DNA of 64,000 nucleotides from Stieleria varia (GTDB lineage Bacteria > Planctomycetota > Planctomycetia > Pirellulales > Pirellulaceae): positions 7,440,001 through 7,504,000 of the forward strand of contig NZ_CP151726.1 in the NCBI RefSeq assembly GCF_038443385.1. The letters are read 5' to 3'. Position 1 is the stretch's first letter; each line of letters begins with the position of its first letter. Both the position numbers and the translations under genes were made by a program. Positions 16,484 through 25,779 of the stretch are shown here, in pieces. The notes under the pieces are model-generated. The model was not told the DNA's origin, ran no database searches, and saw nothing but the letters and a program-made list of their open reading frames with translations.

Positions 16484-18295
16484 TTACGAAGCCATTTCTG
16501 GGCGTTGCGGGCGATCCGGGCGGTTGCCTTGTCCGCCACCGGGGCCACCTCGCCCGCCACGGTTTCCGCCGCGTCCGCCACCGAACATCGCGGCCATTCC
16601 GGCGCGGTACTCCTCTTGCGAGACCGCTTTGTCGCCGTCTTTGTCCATCTGATCCATGCGATCGGCCATCGGGCTGCCCGCCAGTTCATCGGCCGTCAGC
16701 TTGCCGTCTTTGTTGGCGTCACGCTCGTTGAAAATCGCCATCGGATCGAAACGGCCACCGCCACCCGCACCCCCAGGGCCGCGTCCGCCGCCCGGTCCGC
16801 CGCCCGGTCCGCCGCCCGGTCCGCCGCCCGGTCCGCCGCCCGGTCCGCCGCCTGGTCCACCTCGGCCACCACCAAATCCTCCGCGCTGCGGCGATTCTTC
16901 TGCTTGTGGCTCATCGGCCTTGGTGACGGAGTCCGCCGGGGCAACCTTTTCGTTCTTGTTCGTCACGCAGTACAGATGCTTGGAGCTACGCAAGACCATG
17001 CGTCCGTCGCTGATCGCCGGAGTTCCGCCAAAGGATTCGCTTTCTGTGGTGACGCGGTTGACCGCGATCTGTTTGGTCTGGTCGCCCAACTGAAACACAA
17101 ACATTTGTCCGCTGCCGTTGAGATAGAACAATCGATCACCGACCGCGACGGGTGAGGGATAGTCCAACGAGCCGAAGCGGCCGCCGCCGCGTTGAGCGCC
17201 CTCCAAGCGGACTTGATCAAGTTTGTCTCCGCTGGCTGCATCGACCACGGTGACGACACCGTTGGAAACGACGTAAATCTTGGAGTCGTGTTTGACCGGT
17301 GTTGCAAAGCTGCCCGTGTCGTTGCCCGTCCAGACGGTTCTGTCGTCACTGATGTCTCCTTTGCCGCCGACATCCACGGCAACGCTGCCGCCGCCGCGTC
17401 CGGAGAAGACAAACGCGCGTTGACCGTCCAGGATCACGCTGGAGTGTGCTTGGTCAGCACCGGTCGCATCGGCATACCAACGCAGTTTGCCGGTCTCGGG
17501 ATCCAGGCCCCAAAGTTCTTTGGCGACACTCATGACAAGGTCCGTTCGTCCATCGTCGACTTGGACCAGGGCCGGTGTGCCCCACATGTTGTCCAGTCCT
17601 TGGGCTTCCTGACGCCAGAGTTCTTTGCCGGTCGTTTTGTCCAGGCCCACGATCGCTTGGCTTTCGGCTGCTGCGGTCACGATGACGGTGTCTTTGTGGA
17701 CGATCGGGCTGGAGGACGAGCCCCATTTCGGCGGATCGGACTCCTTGCCCACATCGGCTTGCCACAACGCGTTGCCGTCAAGATCGAACGCGTGGACGCC
17801 GCTCTTGCCAAAGAACGCGTAGACGTTCTTGCCGTCCGACACCGGTGTGTGCGACGCGTAGCCGTGGGCGGTCACGCCGATCCCGGAATAGGGATCCTCC
17901 GGCAGTGCTGCGGGGACGTCTTTCTGCCATAGTTTTTCGCCCGTTTGCAAGTCGACACAGACGAGGTGACGAACCAGGTTGTTCATGTCACCTGGGTTTT
18001 GCTGGTCCAGTCCGTAGCCCGAGTAGCAGGTCACAAAGACTTTCGAGCCGACGATGATCGGGCTGGAAACGCCCGGGCCGGGCATTTCCGTTTTCCAGGC
18101 GAGATTTGCCTCGGGCGACCATTGCGTGGGAATCGAGTCGGTCGAATCCACGACGCCGGCGCCTCCCGGTCCCCGGAACCGGGCCCAATCTTCGGCGTGC
18201 AGCAGGTCGGAGGAAACCAAAGCGGCGGTGACCAGAACGGCCAGAAATGAAGCGATCGGCTTGTTGGCCAATCCGCTGGAGAACAGGCGACTCAT
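16484..18295 (-). CDS. Exported PQQ-type beta-propeller protein with C-terminal EF-hands
   Basis: A 603-residue exported protein. The ATG at 18295 gives a signal peptide (about residues 1-30, ending near 'SDLLHAEDW'); the frame runs on upstream without sense. The mature part opens with 'ARFRGPGGAGV' and has repeated blades (for example 'VCVDLQTGEKLWQKDV', 'VGLDKTTGKELWRQEA', 'WGLDPETGKLRW'), typical of the BamB/PQQ propeller family seen widely in planctomycetes. A Gly/Pro/Arg-rich linker follows, encoded partly by a 12-bp tandem repeat. Two EF-hand loops come next: DANKDGKLTADE and DKDGDKAVSQEE. The tail is Gly/Arg-rich. Calcium binding is expected from the loops; the propeller's ligand is unknown. 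Confidence 0.85.
   Translation of the reverse strand: MSRLFSSGLANKPIASFLAVLVTAALVSSDLLHAEDWARFRGPGGAGVVDSTDSIPTQWSPEANLAWKTEMPGPGVSSPIIVGSKVFVTCYSGYGLDQQNPGDMNNLVRHLVCVDLQTGEKLWQKDVPAALPEDPYSGIGVTAHGYASHTPVSDGKNVYAFFGKSGVHAFDLDGNALWQADVGKESDPPKWGSSSSPIVHKDTVIVTAAAESQAIVGLDKTTGKELWRQEAQGLDNMWGTPALVQVDDGRTDLVMSVAKELWGLDPETGKLRWYADATGADQAHSSVILDGQRAFVFSGRGGGSVAVDVGGKGDISDDRTVWTGNDTGSFATPVKHDSKIYVVSNGVVTVVDAASGDKLDQVRLEGAQRGGGRFGSLDYPSPVAVGDRLFYLNGSGQMFVFQLGDQTKQIAVNRVTTESESFGGTPAISDGRMVLRSSKHLYCVTNKNEKVAPADSVTKADEPQAEESPQRGGFGGGRGGPGGGPGGGPGGGPGGGPGGGPGGGRGPGGAGGGGRFDPMAIFNERDANKDGKLTADELAGSPMADRMDQMDKDGDKAVSQEEYRAGMAAMFGGGRGGNRGGRGGPGGGQGNRPDRPQRPEMAS
16785..16856. repeat. 12-bp coding tandem repeat (Gly-Pro-Gly-Gly linker)
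   Basis: Five exact head-to-tail copies of CCGCCGCCCGGT (16785-16844) and one variant (16845-16856) lie inside the PQQ/EF-hand gene, encoding GPGG units on the minus strand. Copy number may vary between strains. Confidence 0.9.
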
Positions 18296-18417
18296 GACGG
18301 AACTCGCATGGAAAAAGAGAGAATGACGGGAGAAGCGATAGACTACCACAACCATTAAACGCCAGTTCGCCGATCGGGTTCCTGTGGTTTGGTGTACTTC
18401 GCCAGTGCGGTAGGCAG

Positions 18418-18724
18418 GGGTGTTCAAAATTTGGCGTTGACATTGTTTTTTCAGTCCATGTTTTTTTCCATGCATCGGAATCAAAGTGAGCCTCAGGCGC
18501 TAGCCGTGGGCCGGCACCGCAATCCGCCTCAGGCGCTAGCCGTGGGCCGGCACCGCAATCCGCCTCAGGCCCACGGCTAGCGCCTGAGGCTCACTGGGGG
18601 CCACCAGCTGCGCCGGCAGTAGCAACAACGAAGGTAGCCGTCATTAGTTTCCTCCGTTGAGACAAGCTCGGCGGAAGGAGCTTCGCGGAACAAAACATGC
18701 AAAACCAAAGTTTTCCTGCTGTCC
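18418..18724. mobile_element. Decayed copy of the 37.6-kb MITE-like element
   Basis: The left end GGGTGTTCAAAATTTGG (18418-18434) matches the 17-bp terminal repeat of the element at 37611-37990 with one change. Shared inner parts follow in reverse order relative to that copy: a TTTTTTCAGTCCATG arm, then a palindromic core with GTGAGCCTCAGGCGCTAGCC at 18486 and its complement at 18575, then TGGGGGCCACCAGCTGCGCC. The right end (about 18705-18724) is degenerate. It fills most of the 517-bp spacer between the divergent PQQ gene and the MoxR gene; nothing else is seen there. Confidence 0.72.
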
Positions 18725-18812
18725 CGGCTACGCGCGCCGGCGTTGGGCATCTGGTACAGTGGTAGCCTGCCGAGATCCCCTGAAAAGAATACGTCCACGA
18801 GATCCATTGAAC

Positions 18813-19817
18813 ATGAGCACTACCGTCGAAGCGATGCAAGCCGAAGCCGAAGCGTTTCGCAGTCGTTACACCGAAGTTCGCGAGATGATCGGCCGAGTCA
18901 TTGTGGGCCACGATGACATCGTCCATGGCGTCCTGACGGCGATGTTGTGCGGCGGCCACTGCTTGCTCGAGGGCGTCCCAGGGCTGGGGAAGACGATGCT
19001 GGTGCGGACGTTGGCCGAAGTCATGCATTTGAACTTCAACCGCATTCAATTCACGCCCGACCTGATGCCCGCGGACATTTTGGGCACCAACATGATTGTC
19101 GAAGACGACGCGGGGCGGCGGAAGTTTGAGTTTCAAAAGGGGCCTGTTTTCACACAGATCTTGCTTGCCGACGAAATCAACCGCGCCACCCCCAAGACCC
19201 AGTCGGCGATGCTGGAGACCATGCAGGAAGGCACGGTGACCGCGGGCGGGCATCGATACACCCTGGACAAGCCATTCTTTGTGCTGGCGACCCAGAACCC
19301 GATTGAGCAAGAAGGCACCTACCCGCTGCCCGAAGCCCAGTTGGACCGGTTCCTGTTCAAGCTGGTGGTCGGCTACAGCAACCGAGAAGATTTGAACATC
19401 ATCGTCGATCGGACCACGCGTGGCGAAAAGGCCGACTTGCATCGGGTGATGGACGGCGAAGAAGTCATCAAGTGGCAGCAATTGGTTCGCGGAGTCATCT
19501 TGGCACCGCACGTCCAGGATTATTTGGTGCGTTTGACCATGGCGACGCACCCCGACGGACCTCAATCGGTCGACGCGACCAACAACTACGTCCGCTGGGG
19601 CAGCAGCCCACGGGGGGCTCAAACCCTCGCCCTAGCCTCCAAAGTGCGTGCGTTGCTGGAAGGCCGTTACAACGTCAGTTTCGAAGACGTCCGACGGGTC
19701 TACTTGCCCGCCATGCGACACCGTGTCCTGCTCAATTTTGAAGCTCAGGCGGAGGGCATCGAAGCCGACAAGGTTTTGCTGGATATCTTGGAAAAAGTGC
19801 CGGAAAAAGCGGACTGA
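18813..19817 (+). CDS. MoxR-family AAA+ ATPase
   Basis: A cytoplasmic AAA+ chaperone-like ATPase of the MoxR group, which usually helps assemble metalloenzymes or cell-envelope complexes. From the ATG at 18813 the protein has 334 residues. Walker A is EGVPGLGKT (53-61), Walker B is ILLADEINRA with Asp120/Glu121, and 'FVLATQNPIEQEGTYPLPEAQLDRF' contains sensor 1 and the arginine-finger region. The lid domain ends with 'VYLPAMRHRVLLNFEAQAEG'. MoxR genes are usually followed by DUF58 and von Willebrand domain genes; here the next gene is pstS, so the client is not indicated by context. Confidence 0.93.
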   Translation: MSTTVEAMQAEAEAFRSRYTEVREMIGRVIVGHDDIVHGVLTAMLCGGHCLLEGVPGLGKTMLVRTLAEVMHLNFNRIQFTPDLMPADILGTNMIVEDDAGRRKFEFQKGPVFTQILLADEINRATPKTQSAMLETMQEGTVTAGGHRYTLDKPFFVLATQNPIEQEGTYPLPEAQLDRFLFKLVVGYSNREDLNIIVDRTTRGEKADLHRVMDGEEVIKWQQLVRGVILAPHVQDYLVRLTMATHPDGPQSVDATNNYVRWGSSPRGAQTLALASKVRALLEGRYNVSFEDVRRVYLPAMRHRVLLNFEAQAEGIEADKVLLDILEKVPEKAD

Positions 19818-20023
19818 ACGCAACCGGCAGGGGCGAAGCGAGACGTCAACCCCGGGAGCGATGGGGGATCCGGCTCGTCAATCCTCATTGAATCTTAACC
19901 GAATTCGAGGCCCTCTGACGGTCGTCAAAATTGGTGCGTGCTGGTATTTTGCCGGCTTGCTAGCGGTGGGCACCCCAGCCACCGAATAATCGCACCTTCC
20001 CCTCGACGACTGAAAGTTTTCGG
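19818..20023 (+). promoter_or_regulatory. Upstream region of the pst operon
   Basis: The 206 bases ahead of pstS should hold the promoter of the phosphate operon. I looked for a Pho box (two TGTCA-type half sites 11 bases apart) and found only weak candidates such as CTGACGGTCGTCAAAA near 19915; none is good enough to call. Boundaries are simply those of the spacer. Confidence 0.3.
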
Positions 20024-21130
20024 ATGAAACGTTTTCTTGGAAATGGCTTCTTGGCCTGCCTCGTTTGCCTTGTCGCCGTCACAGGCTGTGGGCCAAAGAC
20101 CACCACCGCGACAACCGATTCGACCACGGCTGAAGCCACGTCCAGTGACCCAGCCGGCAGTGATTCAGCAGGCAGCGGCACGGCAGAAGTGTCGAACATG
20201 AGTGGCACGATCAAGATCAACGGCAGCTCGACCGTCGCGCCCATTAGCGATGCTGTTCGGGAGAAATTCATCAAGCAATACCCCAACGTCACAGTCAACG
20301 TCGACGGTGCTGGCACGGGCAACGGATTCAAGGACTTTCAAAAGAAAGCCACCGACATCTCCGACGCCTCACGTCCGATCAAACCGGGCGAATTGGACGC
20401 ATGCCGCGAAAATGGCGTGCAGTTCATCGAGATCCCCGTCGCGTATGACGGACTGACCATCGTCGTGCACCCCGACAACGACTGGGTCAAGACGATGACG
20501 ATCGAGCAACTCAAGAAGATCTTTGTCGCCGGTTCAGAAGCCAAGAAATGGAGCGATGTCGATGCAGCTTGGCCCGCCGAAGAAATCAACATCTTCGCCC
20601 CGGGAACCGGATCGGGAACCTACGACTATTTCCGTGAAGTGGTTGCCGATGGCGAGGGTGAGTCGCTTCGCAACGACATGAACCTGAATGAAGACGACAA
20701 TATCTTGGTCCAAGGCGTTGCGGGCAACAAATACTCCATCGGTTTCTTTGGCGTCGCCTATTACGAAGAAAGCAAGGACAAGCTCAAGGCGGTTGAAATC
20801 GTCAACCCTGAGGACGGGACCGCGTATCTGCCGACCACCGAAAACATCGCCAGCAACAAGTACGCTCCGTTCAGCCGCCCGCTGTTCATCTACGTCAGCA
20901 CGGCATCGCTGCCTCGCGCCGAAGTGGCGACCTTCGTCGACTTTTACCTGGAGAACGTCTCGGAGTTGTGCGAAAAAGTCGGCTACGTGCGTTTGCCCGA
21001 GGAAATTATCGCCAAAGGCCGGGAAAACCTGGACAACGAGGCGATCGGCACCCATTTCGTCGATGCCGAAGGCAACAAGCGAAGTGGCCCCCTGGCAGCC
21101 AATTTCAAAGCAGAAAACCTGACCAAGTAG
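20024..21130 (+). CDS. pstS: Phosphate ABC transporter substrate-binding lipoprotein
   Basis: PstS captures inorganic phosphate outside the membrane and hands it to PstCA. The signal peptide ends in a lipobox (VAVTGC), so it is lipid-anchored. A Thr/Ser/Ala-rich linker (about 25-58) precedes the binding domain, which begins 'GTIKINGSSTVAPISDAVRE'; the phosphate-binding Ser/Thr of that loop and 'APGTGSGTYDYF' are visible. Length is 368 residues, normal for bacterial PstS. It is the first gene of pstSCAB-phoU and is followed by an intrinsic terminator, so it is probably made in excess of the membrane proteins. Confidence 0.96.
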   Translation: MKRFLGNGFLACLVCLVAVTGCGPKTTTATTDSTTAEATSSDPAGSDSAGSGTAEVSNMSGTIKINGSSTVAPISDAVREKFIKQYPNVTVNVDGAGTGNGFKDFQKKATDISDASRPIKPGELDACRENGVQFIEIPVAYDGLTIVVHPDNDWVKTMTIEQLKKIFVAGSEAKKWSDVDAAWPAEEINIFAPGTGSGTYDYFREVVADGEGESLRNDMNLNEDDNILVQGVAGNKYSIGFFGVAYYEESKDKLKAVEIVNPEDGTAYLPTTENIASNKYAPFSRPLFIYVSTASLPRAEVATFVDFYLENVSELCEKVGYVRLPEEIIAKGRENLDNEAIGTHFVDAEGNKRSGPLAANFKAENLTK

Positions 21131-21159
21131 GGGTTTGGCCTTCTGGTCGTTGACAGTCT

Positions 21160-21201
21160 AATGGCGTGGTGAGATGCCGCTTCCCACGCCATTGTTTTTT
21201 T
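21160..21201 (+). terminator. Intrinsic terminator/attenuator between pstS and pstC
   Basis: A perfect 10-bp stem, AATGGCGTGG (21160-21169) with CCACGCCATT (21184-21193), is followed by G and seven Ts (21195-21201). It lies 29 bases after the pstS stop and ahead of the pstC start at 21216. Partial read-through would give high PstS and lower PstC/A/B. Confidence 0.88.
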
Positions 21202-21215
21202 GAGAATCCTGACGC

Positions 21216-22163
21216 ATGTCCGTGCCCAAAGCGCTCCAAAAACGCGAGTTTCGATCGACGGATCTCAGCGTCCTGGTGGAACGCGTGATCGTTTTTATGC
21301 TGGCCGCCTGTGCGCTGACGACGGTGCTGATCACCGTGGGCATCATTTACATGCTCGTCAGCGAAAGTGCGGGCTTTTTCAGTAGCGAAGAAGTCACGGT
21401 CAAAGGCTTTTTGACCGACACCGAGTGGACGGCATTGCAATCCAGCGAACTGGAGAATGCCAAATTCGGGATCCTGCCGCTGCTCAGCGGAACGCTCCGA
21501 GTGACATTCATCGCGATGATCATCGCCCTGCCGCTGGGGTTGATCACCGCAATCTACCTGAGCGAGTTTGCGTCCAAGCGGATTCGGTCGTGGCTCAAGC
21601 CGACCTTGGAAATCATCGCGGGGGTCCCCACCGTCGTGCTGGGTTACTTTGCCATCCTGGTCATCAGCCCGTCGCTGCAACTGATCAGCGGCGGCGCGTT
21701 CGCCACGTTCAACGCGACCAGCGCGGGAATCGCCGTCGGTATCCTTTGCCTGCCGATGGTCTGCAGCCTTTCCGAGGACGCGATGCGAGCCGTCCCTCGT
21801 TCGCTGCGAGAGGGCGCCTACGGTTTGGGGTGCACTTCGTTTGAGACCGCCGTCAAAGTCGTCGTGCCGGCGGCGCTCAGTGGAATCATCTCCGCGTTCC
21901 TGTTGGCCTTCAGTCGTGCCATCGGCGAGACGATGGTCGTTGCCTTGGCTGCGGGCACGTTGCCCACGTTGACGGCAGACCCGACGCGTCAAGCACAAAC
22001 GATGACGGGTTTCATCGTTGAGATGATCAAGAGCGAGAGCGAATACGGCACGGTCCAGTATTACAGTCTGTACGCGGTCGCGATCACCTTGTTCCTGATC
22101 ACGTTCCTAATGACTTTGGTGGGCCAAATCATTCGACGCCGTTATCAGGAGTCGTATCAGTGA
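21216..22163 (+). CDS. pstC: Phosphate ABC transporter permease
   Basis: One of the two membrane subunits of the Pst importer. The 315 residues contain six predicted helices, the first at about 25-50 (VIVFMLAACALTTVLITVGIIYML), and an extracytoplasmic segment between helices 1 and 2 with 'VTVKGFLTDTEW'. The permease coupling region reads 'EDAMRAVPRSLREGAYGLGCTSFETAVKVVVPAALSG' (the EAA-type loop contacting PstB). The C-terminal helix ends in a basic tail. It overlaps pstA by four bases, so the two are translationally coupled. Confidence 0.95.
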   Translation: MSVPKALQKREFRSTDLSVLVERVIVFMLAACALTTVLITVGIIYMLVSESAGFFSSEEVTVKGFLTDTEWTALQSSELENAKFGILPLLSGTLRVTFIAMIIALPLGLITAIYLSEFASKRIRSWLKPTLEIIAGVPTVVLGYFAILVISPSLQLISGGAFATFNATSAGIAVGILCLPMVCSLSEDAMRAVPRSLREGAYGLGCTSFETAVKVVVPAALSGIISAFLLAFSRAIGETMVVALAAGTLPTLTADPTRQAQTMTGFIVEMIKSESEYGTVQYYSLYAVAITLFLITFLMTLVGQIIRRRYQESYQ

Positions 22164-23413
22164 GTAAGGTCAAAGCAAGAGCGGCCGCCAAAGCGAGTAC
22201 CCCCAAAGCCTTGGCCGAGCCGGATCTGGAGTACCAAGCACGCAACAGCAAGCGACGTGAGGCGACCAGTCGCTGGTTTTACGTGCTGTGTGTCGGCATC
22301 GCATTGTTGAGCGTGCTGATTCTGGTCGTTTTGTTGGTCTCGATCGGCTATCAAGGACAATCGCGGTTGCGGCCCAGTTTGCTGACCAACGCACACAGCG
22401 AATTGGAAATCGAACAGAGTGGAATGTGGCCTGCGATCCTCGGCTCCCTCGCGGTATGCGGCGTGTGTGCTTTGGCCGCCATGCCGCTGGGAATCGGCAC
22501 GGCGATCTTCTTGGAAGAGTTCAAACCGACCAACAAGATCGCCCGAATGATTCACGGGTTCGTGCAACTGAATATTTCAAATCTCGCCGGTGTCCCATCG
22601 ATCGTTTACGGGCTGCTGGGACTGACGGTGTTTGTCTACATGTTCAACGTGTTCGGGCAAATCAAAGTGAACGAGTCCAACGGTTGGGAAATCGTGGGCG
22701 CCGAGCATTACTATCAAGTCCTGTCGCTCGAGAGAGGCCAGGTGGTGATGATTCCACAAGCCGATCCCGAGCAGCGGCAGTTGACCGTCACGGAGCCCAC
22801 CGTCGGTGTCGATGCCGACGGAAACGAAGTATCCATCGCCATATGGGAACCGGGCACGCCCAAACCGACCGATCCGGAAGTTCGCAAACGAACCGTCCGA
22901 AAGGGCGCGATCGGCGGGACGATCACGGAGCGCGCCTGGTACTATTTTCGCCTGCCCTTTGACAAAAGCTTCCTGGCTGCGGGGCTCACGCTTGCCCTGG
23001 TGATTTTGCCGATCATCATCATCTCCTCCCAAGAAGCATTGCGGAGTGTGTCGCCGTCGCTGCGTGAAGCCTCCTCCGGTTTGGGCGCCACCACATGGCA
23101 AACCGTCCGCAACGTTTGTTTGCCCGCGGCCTTGCCCGGCGTGATGACCGGCGCGATCTTGGCCATGGGCCGTGCCATTGGCGAAGCCGCCCCGATCCTG
23201 GTGGTCTTGGGAGCTGCGGTTGCCAAAGGAACCGGTCCTCAGAACATGATGGATACGGCCGTGACGATGCCGGTTTTGATTTTCAACTGGTCGGGACGTC
23301 AGCAAGACGAATTCAGGGAGCTTGCGGCTGCCGCCATCATCGTGTTGCTGATCATTCTGCTGATCCTAAATTCGGCTGCGATCTACATCCGCCATAAAAT
23401 GCAACAACATTGA
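22160..23413 (+). CDS. pstA: Phosphate ABC transporter permease with an enlarged external loop
   Basis: Second Pst permease, starting at a GTG that overlaps the pstC stop. At 417 residues it is much longer than the usual 280-300. A Lys/Ala-rich N-terminus (1-35) precedes helix 1 (about 40-60). The EAA loop reads '[36 protein letters not shown]'. The extra length lies mainly at about residues 165-262 between two membrane segments: a polar stretch with '[15 protein letters not shown]' that should face the periplasm and may contact PstS. pstB follows after 19 bases. Confidence 0.94.
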   Translation: MSKVKARAAAKASTPKALAEPDLEYQARNSKRREATSRWFYVLCVGIALLSVLILVVLLVSIGYQGQSRLRPSLLTNAHSELEIEQSGMWPAILGSLAVCGVCALAAMPLGIGTAIFLEEFKPTNKIARMIHGFVQLNISNLAGVPSIVYGLLGLTVFVYMFNVFGQIKVNESNGWEIVGAEHYYQVLSLERGQVVMIPQADPEQRQLTVTEPTVGVDADGNEVSIAIWEPGTPKPTDPEVRKRTVRKGAIGGTITERAWYYFRLPFDKSFLAAGLTLALVILPIIIISSQEALRSVSPSLREASSGLGATTWQTVRNVCLPAALPGVMTGAILAMGRAIGEAAPILVVLGAAVAKGTGPQNMMDTAVTMPVLIFNWSGRQQDEFRELAAAAIIVLLIILLILNSAAIYIRHKMQQH

Positions 23414-23432
23414 TCCTGCCCCTGAGAATCAA

Positions 23433-24362
23433 ATGATGACGAACGATTCAAAACAATCCGACGACACGATACTGGATTCGGGCCGGTCCGCGTCGACTTC
23501 GGAAGGCTCCAGCGTCTCCCCGGTGCTGTCCGACGCCGGAAAACAGCCTAAAGATCAGACTGCGGATTCGCGACCGGGCAGCGGCGCCGCTCAGACCCTG
23601 ATCGAGATTCGAGATTTCAACTCGTGGTATGGTGACTTTCAAGCGATTCATTCGTTGTCGCTGGAGATCCCACGACACCAGGTCACGGCGTTTATCGGCC
23701 CCAGCGGTTGCGGCAAGAGCACGCTGCTCAAGTGGATCAATCGGATGAACGACATTGTCCCTGGCGCCACCGCCAAGGGGCACATGCAGATTCGCCAAGA
23801 CGAGGGACGAGCTGACTTGAACATCTTGGACCCATCGCTTGATGTGGTCTCACTGCGACGGCGGATCGGGATCGTTTTCCAAAAACCCAACCCGTTTCCC
23901 AAGAGCATCTACGACAACGTCGCGTTCGGCCCTCGGCTGCACATGAGACTGACGAAGTCTGAGATGGACGAACTGGTCCAATGGTCACTGCAGAAAGCTG
24001 CGGTCTGGGAAGAAGTCAAGGATCGGCTGCATGCACCAGCGCTTGGACTCTCCGGCGGTCAGCAGCAACGGCTCTGCATTGCACGTGCCATCGCCGTCGG
24101 ACCAGAAGTCTTGTTGATGGATGAGCCCTGTAGCGCACTGGACCCCGCCAGTACACTGGCCATCGAAGACTTGATCTTTGAATTGCGTTCACAGTATACC
24201 ATTGTGATCGTGACGCATAACATGCAACAAGCATCACGTTGCAGCGACAAGACCGCGTTCTTCTTTGAAGGTCGATTGATCGAGTCCGGTGACACGGAAA
24301 AGATCTTTACCAAGCCAGAGAACAAACAGACCGACGACTACGTGCGTGGAAAGTTCGGTTAA
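23433..24362 (+). CDS. pstB: Phosphate ABC transporter ATP-binding protein
   Basis: ATPase that drives phosphate import through PstCA. Motifs are Walker [12 protein letters not shown] (87-97), the Q-loop in '[17 protein letters not shown]', the signature [14 protein letters not shown] and Walker [15 protein letters not shown]; all are intact. Compared with standard PstB (about 250-260 residues) it has an extra 55-residue Ser/Asp-rich, probably disordered N-terminal tail. The ATG at 23433 starts with a second ATG codon; either may be used. phoU follows after 34 bases. Confidence 0.96.
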   Translation: MMTNDSKQSDDTILDSGRSASTSEGSSVSPVLSDAGKQPKDQTADSRPGSGAAQTLIEIRDFNSWYGDFQAIHSLSLEIPRHQVTAFIGPSGCGKSTLLKWINRMNDIVPGATAKGHMQIRQDEGRADLNILDPSLDVVSLRRRIGIVFQKPNPFPKSIYDNVAFGPRLHMRLTKSEMDELVQWSLQKAAVWEEVKDRLHAPALGLSGGQQQRLCIARAIAVGPEVLLMDEPCSALDPASTLAIEDLIFELRSQYTIVIVTHNMQQASRCSDKTAFFFEGRLIESGDTEKIFTKPENKQTDDYVRGKFG

Positions 24363-24396
24363 TCAGCCTCGGATAACAACACTCGGACGATACTAG

Positions 24397-25089
24397 ATGT
24401 CAAAACATCTTCAGCGCGAATTGGACTTGCTACGTGATCGGCTGTTGCAGCAATTCACGGGCGTCGAACAGATGATCCAGCTCGCGGTCCGGTCTCTGGT
24501 CGAACGTAGCATCACGCTCGCCGATCGAGTGATCGAAAGCGATGCCGCGATCGATGCCACGGATATCGAGATCGAAGAAGAATGTTTGAAGCTGTTGGCG
24601 CTGCACCAACCGGTTTCCGGAGACATGCGCTGGCTGATCACGGTCGTCAAAGTCAACGCGGAGCTGGAGCGGATGGCCGACATTTCGTGCAACATCGCAG
24701 AGCGTGCCAAGGCGTTGGCTTTGTTTCCGCTGTTTCCCGTTCCCGATGAAATGAACGAGATGGTCAACGCCGCCGTCTCGATGGTTCGCAAAGCACTTGA
24801 TTCATTTGTCGTCGGTGATGCCGATTTGGCGGCCCAAGTGATCGTGATGGACGATCGAGTGGACGCGCTCAACCGCGTGGTGATCGACAAACTGCAAGAA
24901 ATAATGAAGGACGATCCCGAGCAGATCGAACCCGCCGTCCACTGCTTCAGTGCGTCTCGACACCTGGAACGGATCGCCGACTACGCAGAAAACTTGAGCG
25001 AAGAAGTGATCTACTTGGTCGACGGCGAAATCGTCCGACATCAACACGGCGTTCGCCGCGAGCCCAAGTCCAACGGCAACCACGCCTGA
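24397..25089 (+). CDS. phoU: Phosphate signalling/transport regulator PhoU
   Basis: PhoU links the Pst transporter to the PhoR/PhoB two-component system and represses the regulon when phosphate is plentiful. The 230 residues form two three-helix PhoU repeats; each has the E(x)3D-type metal-binding pattern ('VNAELERMADISCNIAERA' and 'SRHLERIADYAENLSEEV'). The ATG at 24397 opens MSKHLQRELDLLRDRLLQ, as in other PhoU proteins. It ends the operon; no phoB or phoR gene is nearby in this window. Confidence 0.95.
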   Translation: MSKHLQRELDLLRDRLLQQFTGVEQMIQLAVRSLVERSITLADRVIESDAAIDATDIEIEEECLKLLALHQPVSGDMRWLITVVKVNAELERMADISCNIAERAKALALFPLFPVPDEMNEMVNAAVSMVRKALDSFVVGDADLAAQVIVMDDRVDALNRVVIDKLQEIMKDDPEQIEPAVHCFSASRHLERIADYAENLSEEVIYLVDGEIVRHQHGVRREPKSNGNHA

Positions 25090-25779
25090 CGGTTCGCGTT
25101 TGAGCGGTTGATGGTGTTCGTTTTCGAATCGGAGACCGTGCGGAAAATTAGTGTCGCGAAATCCACGTAGCAATCATCGCTTCGCGTGATTTTGGCAACG
25201 AGAGTGGACACTTATTCTCCAACCCGACCACGAAGTGGTTAAACAACATAGCCTGGGGTCGCAGCGAAGCCAGCGCACCCCGGGTTAGCTCCGATAGCTG
25301 CGGAGCAGCGACAGCATACAGCATGGGGTGCCAACCCCATGTTTCTGCAAGCGAGTCCGCCCAGAAGCTGCGGAGCAGCGACAGCATAAAACGTTTGGTG
25401 TAGCCCACAGCACGCGGTGGTCCGGATGCAATCTGTCGCCGCTCCGCGGCTTGTTGGCGGCGTCGGGCGGTGTTCACCTGGGGCTCGCGCCCCAGGCTGT
25501 ATGCTGTCGTCGCATCCGCGACTGAGGGGATTGCTGGGAACGTGAAGAACCGGCGATGATCGCTGCGCTCTATCGCCGGCTACCGTCTGTGACCGCTTCA
25601 CGGTCATATGCAGATAACCCAGGGCGTCGCTTCGCTTTGCCCTGGGCTTTCTTGTCCATGCCCTTTCAGGGCATACGCGATCAGCTCCTTTTCATCATCT
25701 CCCCCAGCTTCATCGGCAGATGACGACAGAAACCTGCGGCACACGGCTCTACCACGTCCCCTGATTTTGCAGCAACACG
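25090..25779. repeat. Cluster of short palindromes and direct repeats between phoU and the Rieske gene
   Basis: No credible gene lies in this 690-bp gap. A 23-bp direct repeat whose core is GCTGCGGAGCAGCGACAGC occurs exactly at 25295-25317 and 25366-25388, with a diverged inverted copy near 25498-25520. Short palindromes include CATGGGGTGCCAACCCCATG (25322-25341), CCTGGGGCTCGCGCCCCAGG (25479-25498) and TGACCGCTTCACGGTCA (about 25590-25606). The layout looks like a graveyard of REP-type elements. Confidence 0.7.

Noticed and set aside
18591-19622. A 343-codon minus-strand frame opposite the MoxR gene
   Set aside because: It is antisense to intact AAA+ motifs and shows no protein family features.
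19910-19935. Pho-box-like sequence ahead of pstS
   Set aside because: The half sites match poorly and the spacing is wrong for a convincing PhoB site; the lineage's own consensus is not known to me.
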